Assembly (NCBI GenBank): GCA_000320545.1
Contig: ADNK01002202.1
Location: 1 to 22,500 of the forward strand
Reading direction: 5' to 3'
DNA from: Bigelowiella natans CCMP2755
Lineage: Eukaryota; Cercozoa; Chlorarachniophyceae
DNA length: 22,500 nt
The notes under the pieces are model-generated. The model had not been told where the DNA came from. It made no database searches and saw only the letters and a list, made by a program, of their open reading frames with translations. Positions 1 to 9,932 of this stretch are shown here, piece after piece. The stretch's first letter is position 1; each line of letters starts with the position of its first letter. The position numbers and the translations under genes were made by a program.

Positions 1-308
1 CGCATGGAAACTCCGCTTCTCCTCCTTCTCTGATCCTCCTCTCTCCCCCCCCCCTCCCCGCGGGCCAAATCAGCCTCGAAGACGGCCATGGCGGGCTCCA
101 CCTCACCGATGACAAACAAATGAACGAGGTACTTCTTCAGCGCCGAAAATGCTGCCGCTGGGGTCTCAAACAACACTCCCAACACCCTCTCAAGACGATC
201 GAGGAAAGCTTCGGTATCTTGAGAAGACTGCTGCTGCTGCAGAGCGAGGCAGAGGCGGAGATACGGTGATAATGTTATGAAGCGCTTCAGCGATGTCCCG
301 TAGTCGAT
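1..308 (-). CDS. Probable coding exon on the strand of the NBAS-like gene, running off the left edge
   Basis: Read on the minus strand, a pyrimidine-rich acceptor ending in CCACAG (AG at 310-309) is followed by a frame open for 102 codons to the window edge, starting I-D-Y-G-T-S-L-K-R-F. The product is leucine- and alanine-rich and looks helical, with a Gln run near 230-240. An internal GTGAGG (about 103-108) could be a donor, so the exon may stop there. The acceptor is in phase 0, which fits the phase-0 donor I propose for the preceding exon at 751-750. By position it should encode the C-terminal half of the NBAS-like protein, but I could not match it to a specific NBAS segment. It could belong to another gene. 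Coding status is fairly likely; its assignment is uncertain. Confidence 0.45.
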   Translation of the reverse strand, partial: MDYGTSLKRFITLSPYLRLCLALQQQQSSQDTEAFLDRLERVLGVLFETPAAAFSALKKYLVHLFVIGEVEPAMAVFEADLARGEGGGREEDQRRRRSGVSM

Positions 309-332
309 CTGTGGTAAGAACATGGTGTTTTG

Positions 333-334
<2 letters not shown>

Positions 335-390
<56 letters not shown>
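335..390. repeat. (TC)n then (TG)n microsatellite
   Basis: A TC dinucleotide run (335-363) passes directly into a TG run (363-390). It lies just upstream (minus strand) of the proposed acceptor at 309, inside the proposed intron 751-309 of the NBAS-like gene. Confidence 0.95.
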
Positions 391-751
391 CTTGTAAGGG
401 CAGCTAGCGATCATCACGGCGGAAAGAAGGATAATATCGACGTGAGGCAGAAGAAGGAGTAGAGGCAAACGAGCAAGCAGGCCGTAAAAATGGCCGGGGG
501 GAGGAAAGGGGGAAAAGTAAAAAGAGAGAAAAGGAGAGCGCGGGAAACGAAGAAAAACGCAAAGGATAATAGTATTCAGGTGGTGAATGTAAAAGACTCT
601 GGAAGATATTGCTGACGTTCATCCTGTAGATTAAGATATGGAGCTGGTTGCAGGCCCTGTGCAAAGCGTGCAGTCTCTCCACAACACCTCCCGATGTTGT
701 TGTTGTTGATGATGATGATGATGATGATGGGACGCTCGATGAGGTGCCTAC

Positions 752-1498
752 AAGAATGATAATAAACTGATGGGCGATTGTGCTTTTCAGAGTGATGGGC
801 AGCACGTGCCTTGCATGCATGATTGCGGCATCATCGTAGTTGTTTTGCTCGGAGCCTGAAATCATCAGTACGGGGCCTGCCCCCCCCCCCCTTTCAGCGG
901 CGTGCCCATTGGCGGCCTCATCGCCGTTGCGACGTTCTCCTTGCTCCTCTCCCTTAAACTCGTCCTCAGCATCCTCGAGGCGGAAGATAGGTTTCAAAGT
1001 GTTCATAATCAACTCCATCGTCTGTGCCGACGCCACCCAATCGTTGGCTGCTGCCTCTCTCTCCCGTCTTTTCTCCTCCTTAGGAGGAGGCAGCAGCACG
1101 TTCACGGGCTCGTTCTCTTCCGACGATGTACTATTCTTATCACTTTGCTGGTGGGGCGTTTTTGGCTGGTCTTCGGTGTCGTTGCCAGCACCGTCCTCAT
1201 TGAGCAGGTCGTCAAGATCGAATCCCCCCCCCCATCCATCAGCACTGCTCTTGCCTTCGGATGCAGCGGTAGCTACCTGTTTTGATGCACCATCTTCTTC
1301 CCCCCCGCCGCCTTCCAGCAAAACATCCAGATCGAGAGGTGGAGCTGCAAATTGGGTCATTTATGAGGGGGGGGGATTGCCTGACGATGACGTTATGTCC
1401 TCTTCGCTTCTTTTTTATGGTTGTGAGATTCTCTCTCTCTCTCTCTCTCTCCCTATCTCTCTCTCTCTCGCGCGCGCGCGCGCGCAGATACACAAACA

Positions 1499-1529
<31 letters not shown>

Positions 1530-1583
1530 GATACAGATTTTTATTAGAATTTTCTGTCGGAGTTTTATACAAAGATTATTACA

Positions 1584-1623
<40 letters not shown>

Positions 1624-4600
1624 CTTGTGTGCGCGCGCGTGCGTATTTGTATGTGCGTGAGTTAGTAGAAGTGTTAGAACTTCAAACCACTCACGATAAT
1701 AGTAACAACAGCAGCATATACTTTACCTTGAGTTTTGATTGTTTCTGCAGTGCCTCCACTACCACCACCATTAGCAGCAGCAGCAGCGGTGTTATCGTCG
1801 TTGTCGCTATCACCATCATCAAGAGCTGGCAAAAGGTCCTCGTAGAGTCCTGGGTGCGTTGTCTCAGAGATATGCTCCAAAATCTGTAGTGTTTATCAAC
1901 GAGGGAACAATGAAGAAAAGCACTTAATTTTGACCACATGGCAGCATTGATAGTAGCACCACCACCAGTTACAACAACAACGACATCAACAAGAAAGAGA
2001 TGAAGGAGAAGAAGAAGAAGAAGAAGAAGAAGAAAAACATCAACGAAGACAAATATCTACACGACAACCTTGACCCAGTTCCTCCTACGCGTCCCGCGGC
2101 TACAAAGCCTGGATTTATAGAGCTTCTTCAGGGCCACGATGTCTGGCTGGTGCCGTCGTCTCTGCCCTCTCCCCCCCCCCCCCGCCCCTCCAGACGCAAG
2201 ATCGCAGGCAAAGGCCGTGATGGACGGCGCCTCCCTCAGGTGCACGAAATCGGGGAACGAGTCCTCGTTGACGTCCCCAAACACACTGCAATAGACTTCC
2301 AGGCGGCTCAGGTACTGCGCCACCGCCCATCGATAGACGAGAAGCAGAGCCGAATCTACGGAGGAGAGCTGGTCGTCGCTCGCCTCCACCGCCTCCTCAA
2401 CCTCCTCCTTCAGGTAGTCCGTCACGGAGAGGCCGAGCTTCAGCATTCTCTCCGCACTCTCTCTCGAAGACGCTCGCCGCGACACGATCTGCGCCAGCAC
2501 CCACCAGGGGTCCTCCACCCGTGCGAGGCAGCTGTCAATGGACTCGAGGGTCACCTTCGATCGCAGCCATTTGCTGTGGTAGATCGGATTCACGCTCAGG
2601 CGGCGCTGTCGCGCGAAGCGAAGCGCCTCCTCGAATCGGCCGCTCTCCGTGAGGCCCTGCAGAAACATCGCAGGGGTCTGCTCCTGCATGGAAACCAACG
2701 AGAATGTGCGCTTTAGCTCGACGCGAGATATTGTTGGAGATGGCGACAGAGAGGAGGAGGAGGAGGAGGAGGAGGAGGAGGATGGTGTTGCGCCGTCAGT
2801 CGCCTCCATTTCTTCCTCTCCCCTACTCCTATGCTGCTGCTGTCCTGATTCCACGGCTTTGGACTTGAAGTACTCTCGCCTACACGAGAGAACAAAGATC
2901 TGAGAGAGGGGGGGGCGCGGTGTCGGTGACCTGTCTTGCTTCGAGGCTCCTCTCTCATCCCCTCTGCGACCGGTTTCATCCTCACCGCCACCGCCGCTGC
3001 GATTATTAGCGCAGCAACAAGCGATCTTGCACGGAGACTCGAAACGGTCCTCTGCCAATATCAACGAAGAAGAAGGTAACGCTAATGCTGCTCCGCTCCT
3101 TTCTCCCTGCTTCTCCTGCTCTTTCTCCGGGGTGCTGCTGCTGCCATAATTACCATCACCATCACCATCGATAAGTGCCCGCACTGATAGCTTACCCGAC
3201 CGCGAAACACGCGCTATGCTTGTCTGGTTCCACCAGGCAATATCTACAAAACACTCGCCGTCTTGGCTGCTTGTATTCGTGCTACTACTGCCCTTCTTCT
3301 CCCTGCGTGTCGCCTCTTCCTCTTCGCCGCCGGAATTGTCAGAATCGTGTGTTTTCTCGCCTTCACCACCACGGCTACTTGAATTTAACAGTAGTTGCAG
3401 CGAGTAGACCGGTTTGCTAGTACCGGAGGAGGACGATGACGATGGCGCCGATGCTACGATCTTCATCACGACGAAGCTGCCGTATGGATTAAGGCATGCC
3501 ATCATCGACCCCCCCCTCGCACCCTGCGCCTCTGAGGAAGAGGCGGGGGAGAGGGGAGGGGAGGCTATGAACTTCGAAGGCCAGAAACGAGGCTCCGAGA
3601 GGTAAGAGGACGAGGTGTCGTTGCTGCTAATGTCGATGTCGGAAGAAGAGCTCTTGCCTTCAACCCCCCCCCCCTTCCTCCTCCTGCTGCTGCGATGGTG
3701 GCTGTTTCTTCGACCCTTCCGTCGGCATGCTGAGGTGATAATGTTCATTCCAGAGAGCACCCAAAGACCGTGTGCGGCAGCATGCAGCATCGAGTAAGCG
3801 CCCCCAGAATGCCTGTCTCCTGCCAAGTTTATGTATGTTCAAAATTAGAAGAAGAGAGGTGGTTAGCGATGACGTTGACGAATCGTCACCGTCATTAAGT
3901 TTTCATGCCTAGAACTCACCTTCCGCGCTAACAGCATTCGTTTGGGAAATGTGTCCTCTAGTCCCTGGCTGAGAGGCCTCATCGTCTCCTCCATTTTCGC
4001 GCACACCCTCAAGGGCACAGACAAAGTCGCCGACTCGATGATCTGAAGAGCCGCCATTGCCTCCGACGCCATGACCGCTCCCTGCCCTCTTCTTCGATAT
4101 GCCGTATAGGTAGTAGTTGCTAAGACCCTTTCCAGGCTCTCTCGCTACAACTAGTACCATTGAGGTTTGGTGGGGGGGAGAATCGCAATGCGGCGGCAAG
4201 ACGTACATCCCAGCGTAGATAAGATCGCCATCTTGCCTTCTACTAGACGGTTTCTTCATCCTTCTAAGATCGGTAACATGTGTGTCTGTTATCGTCCACC
4301 CTCCCCCCCTTTCGTACATGCTATAGTCAACAAGCGATCCCAAAGCAGAGGTGAGGGTGTCGTCGCCACGACTATCATCGTCTTCGCTCGTTACTACCCG
4401 CAAATCTAGGCATAACATCGAGCCTCCAGAGCCAAGGATGTGAAGTGTGATTGTCTTCTTCTTCGTCGTCGTCATCCTCGCTTTCTCCTTCCCTTCCATC
4501 CTCTCCGTATCTGTATTGAACATGAGCGCAGTGACGGCCTCCTCACTGCCACCTACTGGATGACCTCCCTCCCTACCACGCTTTGTGAATCGAGAGAGAG

Positions 4601-4912
4601 AGAAGCTCAAAATCGGCACTCCACCGGCCTCTAGATCATACACAAACACAGCATTCCTCCCCCGAACCCTTCCTGGTTTGCTTCCCCTCGTCTTAACCGA
4701 ATTATCCTCCGAGGGGTTGGTATGATGGCCATCCTGCGCGGGGGGGATGGAGGAGGAGGGGGGCGGGGCGGGATCCCCCACGAACAACTCCTCGCACGGA
4801 TCGTCGCACCACGCAATAGCCAGTAGTCGACCGCATGCGCTGATGGCGACAGGTCGGTTGAGAACAGGGACACACGAATGACCGTAATAGCTGTCTTGGA
4901 GGCCACGCCCAG

Positions 4913-4944
<32 letters not shown>

Positions 4945-5156
4945 ACTGGAATATCAAAGTCGAACTCGAAGTTGGTGAAATCTGAGTCTTTCGAGCGTAC
5001 CTCTATCATGTCGTCCTGGACTATGTACATCCGATCACCGGAGGGTGACATTTCAATCTGCCAAACGCCTTTCGACCGAAGTTCATCCTCGTCGCTGCCC
5101 CCGCCGCCATTCGTTTGGGTGAATACCAAATTCTCCTCCGGGAAGGCCTCCGTGCC
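752..5156 (-). CDS. NBAS: NBAS/MIP2-like protein with Sec39-type region, multi-exon, incomplete at both ends
   Basis: NBAS (Sec39 in yeast, MIP2 in plants) is a subunit of the Dsl1/NRZ tether, which receives Golgi-derived COPI vesicles at the ER. My exons are 5156-3920, 3819-2069, 1883-1727 and 1344-752. Donors are GTGAGT, GTTGTC (weak), GTAAAG and GTAGGC (weak), and every junction keeps phase. The N-terminal exon resembles the NBAS beta-propeller start (IYVQDDMIEVRS-type segment near 5000-5060). A DIAWW segment near 3210-3250 matches the conserved D-x-x-WW of NBAS. The helical region follows: FEEALRFARQ and a YHSKW-LRSKV block at 2540-2640, DFVHLRE to KKLYKSR at 2115-2260, ISETTHPGLYEDLLP at 1825-1870, and NDWVASAQTMELI near 1000-1050. 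These occur in the family's order. Ser, Ala and acidic low-complexity inserts inflate the length. The first exon has no in-frame ATG and begins at an acceptor (AG 5158-5157), so upstream exons exist. I am confident of the family and less so of the last exon's end. Confidence 0.75.
1431..1529. repeat. Compound (CT)n-(CG)n-(CA)n microsatellite
   Basis: Near-continuous CT (1431-1469, one interruption), perfect alternating CG (1469-1485) and CA (1491-1529). The CG plus CA stretch alternates purine and pyrimidine for most of about 60 bp, the class of sequence known to adopt Z-DNA under supercoiling. It is intronic in the NBAS-like gene. Confidence 0.95.
1586..1619. repeat. (TA)n microsatellite
   Basis: About 17 TA units in the same intron as the CT/CG/CA array. 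Confidence 0.9.
2007..2036. repeat. (GAA)n/(TTC)n trinucleotide run
   Basis: An AAG/GAA triplet array inside the intron 2068-1884 of the NBAS-like gene. It reads as pyrimidine-rich TTC on the coding strand and may serve as part of the polypyrimidine context. Confidence 0.9.
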
Positions 5157-6236
5157 CTGAGCGCATACAGCAGTATTTTCGTTTTGTGTGCGAGGAGCTT
5201 ACTCCCAAGTAAGGGCCAAAAAATTATCATTAGATATAATAACTAAGGGCCTTCGAAATTTGCTGTACCTTCTTTTCTCTTTTTCCGCACAACCGAGAGC
5301 AAATGGATCTGCTGGACGATGGGGGGGACGAAGAGGAGGAGTGTCGCTGACTTGCTAATTTCGAGCTCAGCTCTCGTTGGCTCCTATGGCATAAAACATT
5401 GCAAGAATCATTTTGAGAATTTAAGAGATTGGAAACAGGTAGAAGAGAGAAGGGGGGAGAGAGGAAGAGAGAGGGAGGGGAGAAAAGAACCGTAAGAAAG
5501 CATTAAACTCGTCCTCTGACGCTCGTGCCATGTCCACTTCGTCGACTTCATCAGCCTGCCATCGCGGCTTGTGCAAGTATACATTATACCTAATGTATGT
5601 AAAACCCCACCGTTATCATCTGGCTGCGTAATAATATAGTATCTGTAGCGCATAAGCGCAAAAGTAGTATTTGTATGAGGGGGGTACAGGGGAGATGGTA
5701 ATAAAGGGGGGAGGTTGGAAAAAAGAATGCATACGGAAAGACTTTAAACTAGAACATGGATTGAAGATTTAGGAGGTATTGATATCTCCTCAGGTGAATG
5801 ACTCACAGGATCTTGTGCTTCGAGCCCTTCCGTGGCAGCGCTTCCCCCCTCCGCCGACTATGTTTGTAGTCCGCCATCCACAAGAGATACCCAACCCCGC
5901 GCTATCAGCTGATCAAAACTTTCCTTTGAATACTGATAGCGCGTTCGCTAAAGGAGACAGGGGCTATAGGAAGGGTTCGATGACGTGGCGTCGGACGGGG
6001 TAGGGGTCCGCTTCCCAGAGCACCTAAAAAGTGTTGTACCTGTTGTTGCCACTCAAAAACATACTTTTGAGGGCGCAAGTACATTCAGCATATTTGCCGT
6101 ATATTTTTCTGTCTCGCATGAGCGTCGAGAAGCAATTTCCTTTTCACTATTGCGACTCGATATTAGGATGTCGCAAGGCGAAAAAGAATCCCTCCTCGCG
6201 ACTGGTTGACCATCCCCCCCCATCATCTGGAGCGGC
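5157..6236. other. Gene-poor stretch; possible upstream NBAS exon near 5269-5440
   Basis: On the minus strand a frame is open from about 5440 to a donor-like AAG/GTACAG (exon end 5269). Its phase 0 fits the acceptor at 5157, so it could be an upstream exon of the NBAS-like gene. It has no in-frame ATG and no recognisable NBAS motif. A pyrimidine-rich tract on the minus strand (about 5440-5480) could precede an acceptor. The rest shows only an 11-bp inverted repeat (5898-5908 with 5933-5943) and short ORFs without recognisable content. Confidence 0.25.
5898..5943. repeat. Perfect 11-bp inverted repeat, 24-nt loop
   Basis: CGCGCTATCAG (5898-5908) and its reverse complement (5933-5943) flank 24 nt. 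It is a possible stem-loop or short terminal repeat; function unknown. Confidence 0.6.
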
Positions 6237-6601
6237 ATGGCGACTGCTTTTATGCCTGTCCGCATGGGTCTCACCCTGACCCGAAACCACAAATTCGCCT
6301 CCTGTTTTCAAACTCCGAGTGTTAAGGCATTCGGATTAGCATCTTCTCTGACAGGGATCTTCGGTGGCGTGATGATGATGAACAGGTTCCTGAGATTTCC
6401 TCGTTTCTGCTGGTTTTGTTTCACTTTTGTTGTACGGTTGCGTTTGTAGAAATAAACGAAAAATCAGCAAGGCGAATAAAGGAGCAAGACCATGCAACAG
6501 CTCAAACAGAAAGGCTAAACGACAGAGAAGAGCAAAGACTACGTCCTAATGGTGTACATGTCCAGCCTCCAGATAAGTTCGCTGGGGATAGGATACAATA
6601 A
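6237..6601 (+). CDS. Doubtful small two-exon gene, unrecognised product
   Basis: An ATG at 6237 opens a frame whose first 40 residues are rich in Arg, Ser, Ala and hydroxylated residues and poor in acidic ones (starts MATAFMPVRMGLTL). That composition would suit an organelle presequence. A second frame open to a TAA at 6599-6601 contains a charged helical segment and a PNGVHVQPPDKFAG segment. A phase-consistent join is TTCG/GTGGCG (exon end 6363) to a pyrimidine-rich acceptor GTTTGTAG (exon start 6450), giving about 92 residues. The donor is weak, there is no AATAAA nearby, and I recognise no family. It may be chance. Confidence 0.25.
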
Positions 6602-6722
6602 GAGTTAAGGGGGGGTATTCATCTTAGTTTCGAGTACACGCACCTTGATTATAACATAAGTATGCCTTAGTATGAAAGATCATGTCGTTCACGTTTGTGA
6701 CACACAAATACAAACTGCGCGC

Positions 6723-6772
<50 letters not shown>

Positions 6773-7006
6773 TAATATGTAATTTGTGCGTACGTGTGCG
6801 TGTGTGTGCGTGCGTGCGTGTGTGGTACTAGTATATAGAATGAGGTATTGCTAATTTGATATGTATCAAAATTTATATCTGCTAATTGAGACAGTGGAGA
6901 AGGCAAGTCAAAAGCTTAGCAAGTAGTACTTGCAGAGCTACATAATTATTATTGCGCCTGTCTAACAATACAAATGATTATACAATACATGCACGATGCG
7001 ATTATT
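6602..7006. other. Intergenic stretch with (AT)n and GT-rich microsatellites
   Basis: It holds an (AT)n array at about 6724-6768 and a GT/GC-alternating tract at about 6787-6826. The remainder is AT-rich without a convincing frame on either strand. Confidence 0.7.
6724..6768. repeat. (AT)n microsatellite
   Basis: About 22 uninterrupted AT units. Confidence 0.95.
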
Positions 7007-8034
7007 CTAGCTAGCTAGCTCGACGCACAAGGACGCCGCCCGTTAGCTACTTTAGCGCTACATACTAGCGTACACTGGATGTAAACTATAGGTGTAGGAA
7101 GTCTAGCAGGCCTAGAAGCCGCAGTGCCATCGCAGTAATTGCCGTATATATAGCCGTGCACGTCATTATAGCACTAGCTAGCTAGAGCAGCAGCTCAGCG
7201 CATCTAGCTAGATAGCTAGCTGTGTGACTTGGCTGGTCGTACGTACAACACGGCATAGGCTTGCTAGCTTGCCAAATGCTAGCATGTCTAGATGTCGTCG
7301 TGTACTGCTCTAGCTAGCTAGTCTAGTAGTGCTGCAATGCATATATAGATGCAAGTACGTACAGAATTTATGATTTATACGTTATATCGTATAGTGATCG
7401 CTGTCTAATGAAGCGTACCGTACGTGCTAGTTATATTAGCTAGTACGTAGCGTGTGCAAGGTGAGTACGGTCATCAGCCCATCAGCCAAGTAAGATCTAG
7501 AGATCTAGAGATTGTTCATGTGTACTAGTCTAGTAGTGTCGGCTACTAGTAGGTGCAGTCTAGCAGTGTGTAGGCTAGCTGCTAGCTAGTTAGCTAGCTA
7601 CACCAACAACAAGCTTGTAAGCACCAGAGCTAGCTAGCTAGAGAGCTAGAGCTAGAGCTGTGCACACGTACTGGCGCCAGCGTACTAGAGTAGTGCATGT
7701 ACTGCATATTGCGACACCAATACTAGAATAAATGCACGTAAGCTACATCTATTATCTAGTAGCTAGATCTAATACATGCTAGCATGCTAGCGCTGTAGTA
7801 CACGTGCCAGCTGTCTAGCTAGATGTATTTGCTAGATTACATGACCGTTGCATTGCCTCGATCATGCTGCATGGCTACCTAGATGGGCGTAATAGCTGTA
7901 TGATGTTTTAGCGCAGGAGAAGCTTATAGGCTATATTGGGAAGAGCATTATCTTTCTAGCATTATTATGCTAGATTGATAGTAAGTAACTTATGTTAGAT
8001 TAGTAGGGTTCCGTGCGTGTACTTAGCTAGCTAG
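7007..8034. repeat. CTAG-saturated intergenic island
   Basis: By hand count this 1-kb stretch carries about 50 CTAG tetramers; about 4 are expected by chance. Many are fused into TAGCTAGC-type palindromes. It is not one simple tandem array: the palindromes are scattered through otherwise varied sequence with ACGT, GCATGC and TATATA words. No frame of useful length exists in it. It lies downstream of the ALAS stop codon and ends about 150 nt before it. A smaller island of the same type lies at 13321-13691. Confidence 0.75.
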
Positions 8035-8189
8035 GGCGATGCACAGAAATATACATATGTGTGAATGTTCATTACCATAACGCTATTTGCGCACTGCCAG
8101 GCTGTTTGCGTTTTATGACACCAAGTGTGATTGTACAGATTTTATATTGATGAGCACGACTTTTCAGTTGTATGTCCAAATGCATCTGC

Positions 8190-9932
8190 TTACTCATTTG
8201 ATCTCTCAATCCCAAGCTCTTCCCAAATGTCATCAAGAGCGTCAACCGCCTCCTCTACCATTGTATTATCGTGTAGAGGACCTGGAGTAAATCTGTAACG
8301 CTCGGTGCCGACAGGGACGGTGGGGTAATTAATGGGCTGTACATAGATTCCGTGTTTTTGCATTAGAAGGTCAGCTCCCTTCTTGCATAGTTTTGCGTCC
8401 CCAATCATCACAGGAATAATGTGACTTTCTGAATTTATAAACGGGATACGTCGCGCCTTCAACAATTTTTTCATCGATGCAGCCCTCTCCTTCTGAATAT
8501 CTCTCTCCTCGTTGCTATTTTTCAGGTAGCGTACGCTTGCAAGAGCCCCAGCAGCGACCGAAGGAGGGATTGAGGTGGTAAAAATAAATCCAGGTGCGAA
8601 GCTCCGCACAGCGTCAACGATAACAGAAGGCCCCGCGATGTAGCCTCCATGCACTCCATATGCTTTGCCCAGAGTGCCAGATATGACAGTGATACGGTCG
8701 GAGAGACCGCGTAGTTGAGCAACCCCGCCCCCCTTTGATCCATACAATCCAACAGCATGGACCTCGTCAATATAGGTGAGAGCCCCATATTTGTCAGCAA
8801 GGACGCAGATTTCTTCGATTGGAGCGATATCGCCATCCATGGAGTAGACGCTCTCGAACACAATCAGTTTGTTTGCATCAGGATCGGCGGCAGCGAGTAG
8901 TTCTTCGAGATGGCCGACGTCATTATGACGCCAGATATGCTTGGGAACGCGTGCGTTTCTGACTCCTTCTATCATGGAGGCATGATTTGATGCGTCGGAG
9001 AAGATCTCGCATTTTGGTAAGTGTTTTGCGATTGTGCTAATTGCCGCTTCGTTAGCTACGAAGCCTGAGGAGAAAACAAGAGCTGATTCTTTGTCATGCA
9101 CTTCGCCCAATTCTTTCTCCAGTTTAGTGTGGTAAATTGTAGTTCCAGATATATTGCGGGTACCTCCTGCACCAGCACCTAAGCTACGCGTTGCATCACA
9201 CATTGCATCGATTACAGTAGGATGCTGGCCCATCCCCAAGTAGTCGTTGTTGCACCAAACTTCAATAGATTTTTTCGCAGCCTCTGTGCGTGTTGGATCT
9301 TCGTGATAAGTAGCTTTCGGAAATTCACCAACATGTCTCTCCACGTCAACGAAGGTACGATATTTGCCTTCCTTCTTTAATCCCTCGAGCTTGGAACTGA
9401 GAGCCTCGGACGCAGCCACAGGGAGCGCTGTGGTCTGAATGTCCCTCGCCAACTTTGTGGCAAACTCTTGCTGGGATACTTCCTCAGAGAATTTAATCTC
9501 TGCAATATCCTCCTTTTGTGCAGCATCCGCACGGGGATTCTCGTCGACCTTAACTGAAGGCTCCGATGCGAGGTCGGCAAGATCACATGAGATGTCGTTT
9601 GTTTGAGTAGCCATGCTTGAGAATCCTGAGTAGTACTGGTTGCCAAGTTGTTTCTTCTCGCTAGGAAGTTCTGTCGGGCGTGAATATTGAGACTTCACAA
9701 GGAAAGGACACTTATCCCTAAATTGCTGGAAGTAGGAAGGAAGTTGTCAGAGGACGAAACCCCCCCTTGTTAAAAGAAATGGACATCTTACCGTGTATAC
9801 TTTCGAAAAAGATTCTGCAGGAATGGCGCTTCCCAAGAATGACAAGAAGGGGCATTTTGTTCCCTGCTTGGTGCTTCCAGCGAGGAGGGTGCAGGCCTTG
9901 TTCGTTGCTGTGCAGAGGCGTTGGCTCGCCAT
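8190..9932 (-). CDS. ALAS: 5-aminolevulinate synthase, mitochondrial precursor, two exons
   Basis: ALAS condenses glycine with succinyl-CoA to 5-aminolevulinate, using pyridoxal phosphate, in the mitochondrial matrix; this is the first step of heme synthesis. Exon 1 is 9932-9792 (ATG at 9932; 47 codons, donor ACG/GTAAGA). Exon 2 is 9725-8190 (acceptor CTTCCAG, stop TAA). Both junctions are phase 0, giving 558 residues. The presequence has two heme-regulatory CP motifs: TKCPFL with Cys27, and DKCPFL with Cys53, the second directly after the splice junction. The catalytic core shows [25 protein letters not shown] (PLP-contacting Asp) and SGTLGKAYG with the Schiff-base lysine at residue 401 (codon 8664-8666). 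Length and order are typical of eukaryotic ALAS. The CP motifs suggest heme feedback on import or stability, as known in animal ALAS. I am very sure of the family and fairly sure of the splice. Confidence 0.95.
9726..9791 (-). other. 66-nt ALAS intron carrying a third CP motif in frame
   Basis: The intron begins GTAAGA and ends with a pyrimidine-rich tract and CAG. Read through without splicing it continues the exon-1 frame as V-R-C-P-F-L and stops after 14 codons, giving a 61-residue peptide with two CP motifs and no catalytic core. Confidence 0.7.

Larger units (their letters stand above)
1345..1726 (-). other. NBAS-like intron built largely of compound microsatellite
   Basis: This 382-nt intron has a strong donor (CAAG/GTAAAG at 1726) and an acceptor TTTGCAG ending at 1345; both sides are phase 1, and joining restores an Ala codon. 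Inside, on the plus strand, lie (CT)n at 1431-1469, (CG)8 at 1469-1485, an interrupted (CA)n at 1491-1529, (TA)n at about 1586-1619 and a short GC/GT alternation at 1630-1645. Confidence 0.7.

Noticed and set aside
840-1547. Long plus-strand frame rich in Ser and Pro
   Set aside because: It is antisense to the NBAS-like exon 1344-752 and ends in translated CT/CA microsatellites; no domain.
2000-2716. 238-codon plus-strand frame
   Set aside because: Complement of the Sec39-like part of the NBAS exon, whose minus-strand product shows family motifs.
7007-8034. CRISPR array or regular satellite in the CTAG island
   Set aside because: There is no constant repeat-spacer period; only the tetramer and its small palindromes recur.
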